12,627 bases of DNA from Isotricha intestinalis (Eukaryota > Ciliophora > Litostomatea > Vestibuliferida > Isotrichidae), in the NCBI GenBank assembly GCA_023807065.1, contig JAJJLU010004482.1:1-12627 (forward strand), written 5' to 3'. Positions within the stretch are counted from its first letter, which is position 1. The number at the start of each line of letters is the position of its first letter. Both the position numbers and the translations under genes were made by a program. Under the pieces are notes generated by a model. It ran no database searches. It was not told the DNA's origin and saw nothing but the letters and a program-made list of their open reading frames with translations. This document shows positions 8,356 through 12,627 of the stretch, one piece after another.

Positions 8356-10509
8356 TTATTCTAATTCTTTTTTAAATAAATGTTGTCTTCTAGGACATTT
8401 TTCAGTTGAAATACCTTTCGATAATAAATCACAGCAATTTATACAATCTTTATTTTTATATCTATTAAAAGCATTTTTAATTAAGTTATCCACAAACATT
8501 CCAAATTTATCATTTCTAGGATCAATCTCAGGATAATCTTTATGTTTTCTTGCTTCTCTTAAAATTTCCTCTTCTTTTTCTTTATAATCTTCATAAATTT
8601 CTTTTGCAGTTTTCTTTTTTTTTGATTCTTCCTCTGAATTAATGTTGTTTTCTTTGTTTGATATATTATTTATTGAATTAATTTTTTGTGTTTTTAATTT
8701 AATAATATTTTTCTTATTATTTTCTTCTGTTTCTTTTATTTGTTTTTGAATATAATCTTTTTTTTTTTTCAATAAGTCAATTTTGCCTTTTAAATCTATA
8801 TATTCTTTTTGAACTTTTGATAATTTTACATGAAATTTTAAATCTTTTTCTTTTTCACTTAAATTATCTGAACTTAGACTTGAATATTTCTCTTTATTTA
8901 CCGATTGCATTTTTTTATTTTGTTTCATTCCTTTATTCTCTTTAATTTTTTCTTTAAAATTTTCATCATTCATATTTTGATTATATAATATTTGCTCTTG
9001 CGAGAAATTTCTGTTTTTTATTGGTTTTTCTTCAATAAAATGTTTATTGAAATTTACATTTTGATATAATTGTGTTCTAATTTTTTGATTTTGTTGAAGA
9101 AAAGGACTTAAAATCTTTAATGAATTTTCAGTTTCATTTCTTGTTTTTTTATTATCATAAAGTTTTCTTTTTGAAGAATCTTGTAAAAATAAATTATTGT
9201 TTTTATTTACAAAATAATTTTGATTGTTTTTTTTTAAAGAATTATATTTCATTGTTCTATAAGACTGATGAATATTTTCTTTAAATATATTATCATTATT
9301 TTCATAAACATCAGTCAAATTATAAATTTTATTATTTCTAAGAGATTTAGGTTTAGAATTAATACTCTCAAGACTTATTGTATTTTTATAAACTTTATTA
9401 TCACTGTTTAAATTGTTTGAATTCATTTCGTTTCTTTTTTTTGAATTAGATTGTAAACTTGTACTACTTGTAACATTTTTATTATTTGAAATTTTTATTT
9501 TTGATATTCTATTTTTAATGAGTAAATCTGGTGATTTATATAAATCATTTTTTTTTTGAAAATTAGTTTGTAACTTTATTGATTTATGATTTAAATTTAA
9601 GTTATTAGGAGAATTTAATGTTTTAGACTTATTATTTGATGTATTTGTTTTATTCAATGAACTTTCATTAAATTGTGATTTATTAAATGAATTTGATGTA
9701 TAAGCTGTATTTTTATTTTTTAAAGTTTTATCTAAACTTTTCCTTTGTAATGAATTTTCAGAATCGTTTATTAGATTATCACTAATTTCTTTAACATGTT
9801 CTTTTATTTTTCTATTAGATTTCATTTTAATATTTTTACTTTCATTCATTTTTTTTATTCTCATATCTTCTTCTTTATCTTCGTTTTCATTTAATTTATT
9901 TTCATATTTTTTTTCTTCATTCACTTCTTTTATTTGATTTAATATTTTTTCTTTTCTTATTTCTTTGGAATTTTCATTTATTTCATTTAATTTATTTTCA
10001 TTATTTATTTCTTTAAAATCTTTTTTCTCAATAATCTTAGTTTCTTCTTTAATTCTATTATTTTTTTTTTCCTCATTTTTATTTTCATTTACTTTTTTAA
10101 GTTCATTACTATTTTTCTTTTTATTTTCTTCTATTTTTTTATTAATCTCCTTTTTTTCATTACTTTTTCCCATTAAATCTTTTTTTAAGTTAATAACTTC
10201 TTTTTCATTATTTTGATTTAAATTATAATTATCAATGTCATTAATAGTTAATGGTTTTTCATTTAATATTTTTTCATTTGTTTTATAATCATCATAATTA
10301 TAATTGTAATTTTTGTTATTATAATCAAATTTTTTTGAAAAACAATCGTAATTAATATTTGAATAAATTGAATTTTTTTCCATATTTTTTTGAATCTTAA
10401 CAAGAGAATTTTTTAAATTATTATTACCATTCTTAATTTTTTTTTCTAAATTTTTTTCATTTCTATTACTTTCTTCTTTTAATTTTTCAAAAAGTTTTTG
10501 GGAATTCAT
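8356..10509 (-). CDS. Low-complexity coiled-coil protein with C-terminal Cys/His module, 717 aa
   Basis: I do not recognise this protein. It is one open exon that starts at ATG (10509), preceded by an in-frame TAA, and ends in TAA. Residues 1 to about 550 are Asn/Lys/Glu/Ser-rich and probably mostly disordered. A stretch near residues 110-240 is highly charged, with KEN-like repeats. A clear coiled coil spans about 559-608 (KLSKVQKEYIDLKGKIDLL), then a charged helix. The end is the most ordered part: DPRNDKFGMFVDNLIKNAF, then Cys689, Cys692, Cys693, Cys705 and His710 in CINCCDLLSKGISTEKCPRR, a spacing that could bind one zinc ion. The layout resembles cytoskeletal or centrosomal scaffold proteins, which is inference only. 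There is no Trp, signal peptide or membrane segment. Confidence 0.85.
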   Translation of the reverse strand: MNSQKLFEKLKEESNRNEKNLEKKIKNGNNNLKNSLVKIQKNMEKNSIYSNINYDCFSKKFDYNNKNYNYNYDDYKTNEKILNEKPLTINDIDNYNLNQNNEKEVINLKKDLMGKSNEKKEINKKIEENKKKNSNELKKVNENKNEEKKNNRIKEETKIIEKKDFKEINNENKLNEINENSKEIRKEKILNQIKEVNEEKKYENKLNENEDKEEDMRIKKMNESKNIKMKSNRKIKEHVKEISDNLINDSENSLQRKSLDKTLKNKNTAYTSNSFNKSQFNESSLNKTNTSNNKSKTLNSPNNLNLNHKSIKLQTNFQKKNDLYKSPDLLIKNRISKIKISNNKNVTSSTSLQSNSKKRNEMNSNNLNSDNKVYKNTISLESINSKPKSLRNNKIYNLTDVYENNDNIFKENIHQSYRTMKYNSLKKNNQNYFVNKNNNLFLQDSSKRKLYDNKKTRNETENSLKILSPFLQQNQKIRTQLYQNVNFNKHFIEEKPIKNRNFSQEQILYNQNMNDENFKEKIKENKGMKQNKKMQSVNKEKYSSLSSDNLSEKEKDLKFHVKLSKVQKEYIDLKGKIDLLKKKKDYIQKQIKETEENNKKNIIKLKTQKINSINNISNKENNINSEEESKKKKTAKEIYEDYKEKEEEILREARKHKDYPEIDPRNDKFGMFVDNLIKNAFNRYKNKDCINCCDLLSKGISTEKCPRRQHLFKKELE

Positions 10510-10835
10510 CTTAAAAAAAACTTAAAATTAAATTATTTATTAATCCTAAAATAATTATTTAATTTTATTTAATTGATTAAAAAATAAAAAAATGAATAAT
10601 TTAAGATAATTTCAACCAAAAAAAACAGAGAAAAAAAATATTTTAAATATTTCAATTAATTTCTTTATCTTCATAACATTAACACTAAAATATTAAAACA
10701 CAAATATTGAAATAATTTTTACTCCCATCAATGCCAAAACAATTAGAACTTGGAAATGAAGATTCCAATAAATTTTCAGAATAATTTCAAGTAAATTAAT
10801 CTTTTCTATTTAATAATGATTCTTAAATTAATTGT
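10510..10835. other. Upstream spacer of the 717-aa gene
   Basis: These about 325 bases are A/T-rich and should contain the promoter of the 717-aa gene. A short plus-strand ATG frame near 10731 (MPKQLELGNEDSN) closes after 17 codons and has stop density close to random beyond that. I see no RNA gene or repeat here. Confidence 0.5.
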
Positions 10836-11586
10836 TTAAAAAGGAGTGAACAAAAGAGAAAGTAGGGGAAGAATATTTCTTTTTAAAATATTTTCAGGAT
10901 CATTGAATTTATTCATGTGTTATTGCAATTAAAATGATTTGTTTGTCCTAAATGGAATTATTAAATTATTAAAATTTCCATTATTTATATTTCTTTGAAA
11001 AAATCTATTATTTTTTTTGTATTATCTGTTAAATAATTTACTATAATTATTTTTATAATTTTGTTCCTCCTAATCTATTTTAAAAACAATTTCACTTTCT
11101 GATATATATAAACATTGATTTAAAATAATTTTGTTTCATCATTTGTATATATATAATTCTTCTTATTTTATTTAAATATTCTCCTCTATTAAATTTAAAA
11201 AAAATTTATAAAACACATATATTTAATAATTTTGAAGAATATACTTTTTTTGAACGTATTCATAATTCATAATATCCAAACATCAGGTAATTCAGGATTA
11301 TACTTTTCTCCTTTATGCATTTCTGGAGAAGCATATGATGATGTTCCATAATCATCATTTATTTTAATATTAGTATTCTTATAACAAAAACTAAATCCAT
11401 AATCTATTAATTTTATTTGGTTATATATTTTATGGTTTTATGACATATATTTATATTATGCATATATTTCATTTCATCTATTAATTGATGAAATATTATT
11501 AATGCTTCTTTTTCGTTTAAATTTTTTTTATTCATTATTTCATCAAATAAACCTTTGATATTTCCTCTCTTCTTCTTTTTTGACAT
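10836..11586 (-). pseudogene. Relic of a CAMK-like protein kinase
   Basis: An ATG-led frame from 11586 to a TAA at 11413-11415 reads a kinase C-lobe: GLFDEIMNKKNLNEKEALIIFHQ, then MKYMHNINICH. A frameshift then gives IKLIDYGFSFCYKN and YGTSSYASPEMHKGEKYNP, ending DVWIL with a TGA at 11267-11269 where family members have the Gly of DVWSLG. The catalytic loop is destroyed (HKTIKY in place of HRDIKP) and the N-lobe with the ATP-binding Lys is absent. Downstream, 11135-10836 is one frame of 100 codons with only five TAA stops (CLYISESEIVFKID, FFQRNINNGNFNNLIIPF), probably the former C-terminal tail. Helix and activation-segment signatures match CAMK/AMPK-type kinases, not the NDR gene nearby, so it is a separate dead gene. 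Confidence 0.75.
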
Positions 11587-12136
11587 TTAGTTTCTTAAAA
11601 ACATAAACTTGTATAAACAGCAGAAACAACACTTATTGAATAAAAAGAATCTTCTGCTATTTTATTACATCATTTTTTTATTTAATTTTATATAAGTGGT
11701 AATATTTAATTGAGTATTAAAGGTAATGTTATTCATTTTCTAAGAGTGTTAATAAAAAATAATTATTGTCTTAATATTGATTACTTTATTTGAATTATCT
11801 TGACATTGACTTTGATTTAAACTTAAAATTATGAATTGAAGATATTGAATTTTATTTTTTATTTCCTGATGTATCTAAATTTTGTGATTGAAGGGAACTA
11901 CTTTTTTTCTGGGATTAGGGATACATTTATTTTTTGTTTTTATATTTATTTTTATAATAAATTCATCTTATTCTATGAATTGGATTGTTTATCAAAAAAA
12001 TATTGTTTTTATTAATTTAAAAATTTTTTATTTATTATTAAGGTTTAAATTATAATACAATTAATATTTTTATTAATTGTTTTTGATTTTCCTAATTCAT
12101 GTGCTTCTTTTGTATTATCCTAAAAATATATAAATG
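11587..12136. other. Spacer with a possible Ser-rich coding relic
   Basis: No intact gene. On the minus strand, the frame from 11914 down to about 11732 reads low-complexity, protein-like sequence (KKSSSLQSQNLDTSGNKK, then NSISSIHNFKFKSKSMSR) interrupted only by TAA codons, for example at 11852-11854 and 11795-11797. It lies upstream of the kinase relic and could be part of the same dead gene. The remainder shows nothing I can assign. Confidence 0.3.
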
Positions 12137-12493
12137 ATATACTCCTTTCTATCATATTAATAATATATTACTTTCTAATTATTAATTTATTTAATTACTC
12201 CCTTTATATTATTTTCAATTAATTACACACTAAAATTATAATTTATAAAACATTCTCTGATTAATAATAATACAGGCTAAGTTAAAATATTAAATACACA
12301 CTAAGATATTAATTAATTAAATACAATCTAAAATTAATATTATTATATATCCTAATTTAAATTCATTTTACATTCTATAATATAATTAATAATATTACAT
12401 TCAAAAAGATAAAATAAAAATTACATTCTAAAATAAAACAATAAATACACACTTTTAAATGATTAAAAATAATTAACTATCAAAAATAAAAAA
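12137..12493. repeat. Degenerate AT-rich minisatellite
   Basis: A short pyrimidine-containing core (variants of ATTACATTCT, ATACACACT, ATTACTCCCT) recurs every 20 to 31 bases, each followed by A/T-only sequence rich in TTAAT. More than ten diverged copies can be lined up by eye. They look like old, mutated versions of the cleaner repeat that follows. No gene is visible. Confidence 0.6.
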
Positions 12494-12627
12494 GATATTA
12501 TATTACTATCTATAATATTAATAATATTATATTACTCTCTATAATTAATTAATAATATTATATTACTCTCTATAATTAATTAATAATATTATCTTAGATA
12601 CTATAATTAATTAATAATATTATATTA
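12494..12627. repeat. 31-bp AT-rich tandem repeat, running off the window
   Basis: The core CTATAATTAATTAATAAT begins at 12539, 12570 and 12601, a period of 31 bases, with a 29-base variant copy starting at 12510. Between cores lies ATATTATATTACTCT or a close variant. The unit contains self-complementary A/T blocks (AATTAATT, ATAATATTAT). The array continues past the right edge, so its length is unknown. Confidence 0.9.

Noticed and set aside
8315..10216. Plus-strand frames at 8315-8536 and 9965-10216
   Set aside because: They are antisense shadows of the 717-aa gene, with Phe/Ser/Leu-only composition from reversed Lys/Glu/Asn codons.
10731..10960. Plus-strand gene starting MPKQLELGNEDSN
   Set aside because: It closes after 17 codons and the stop density beyond is what random A/T-rich DNA would give. 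The overlapping minus-strand kinase tail frame is better supported.
10836..11914. A ciliate-type code with TAA/TAG as Gln, because TAA-only interrupted frames occur here
   Set aside because: The four intact genes use CAA for Gln and TAA as stop, and translation past those TAAs is not protein-like.
12137..12627. CRISPR array
   Set aside because: Units are direct tandem A/T repeats without unique spacers, in eukaryotic DNA.

Overview
The window looks like nuclear DNA from a very AT-rich eukaryote. Four things support this: a spliced NDR-family kinase, a spliced nucleolar GTPase of the GNL3L/Nug1 type, a class II tRNA-Leu(UAA) with a pol III style T-run, and spacers made almost entirely of A/T tracts. 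There are no ribosome-binding sites or operon spacing. The two introns I can support are very short (55 nt and 32 or 38 nt) and have GT..AG ends. All four intact genes end in TAA and write Trp only as TGG, so the standard code fits. An AT-rich protist is my best guess, with an anaerobic fungus as the alternative. The sequence alone does not settle the taxon.

Layout: every intact gene is on the minus strand. 1-1144 is a multiply broken pseudogene. 1222-3280 is a two-exon NDR/LATS-type AGC kinase of 667 aa with an unusual acidic Asn-Asp-rich C-terminal tail. 4020-5078 is a 352-aa helical orphan protein. 5776-7160 is the circularly permuted GTPase, 450 aa, with a 19-nt first exon. 7290-7530 is an A-rich spacer. 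7531-7614 is tRNA-Leu(UAA). 8356-10509 is a 717-aa low-complexity, coiled-coil protein that ends in a short Cys/His-rich module. 10836-11586 is the relic of a second, CAMK-like protein kinase. From about 12137 to the right edge there is a decayed AT-rich minisatellite that becomes a clean 31-bp tandem repeat at the end.

The genes do not form an obvious pathway. The kinase belongs to the MOB-regulated morphogenesis and cell-cycle family, and the GTPase belongs to 60S ribosome biogenesis. The most notable property of the window is that several long spacers contain decayed coding sequence on both strands: frames with far fewer stops than such AT-rich DNA should have, broken by TAA and TGA codons and frameshifts. 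I found no convincing new defence, mobile or biosynthetic system. The best candidates for new biology are the two orphan proteins at 4020-5078 and 8356-10509, and the acidic tail of the kinase.
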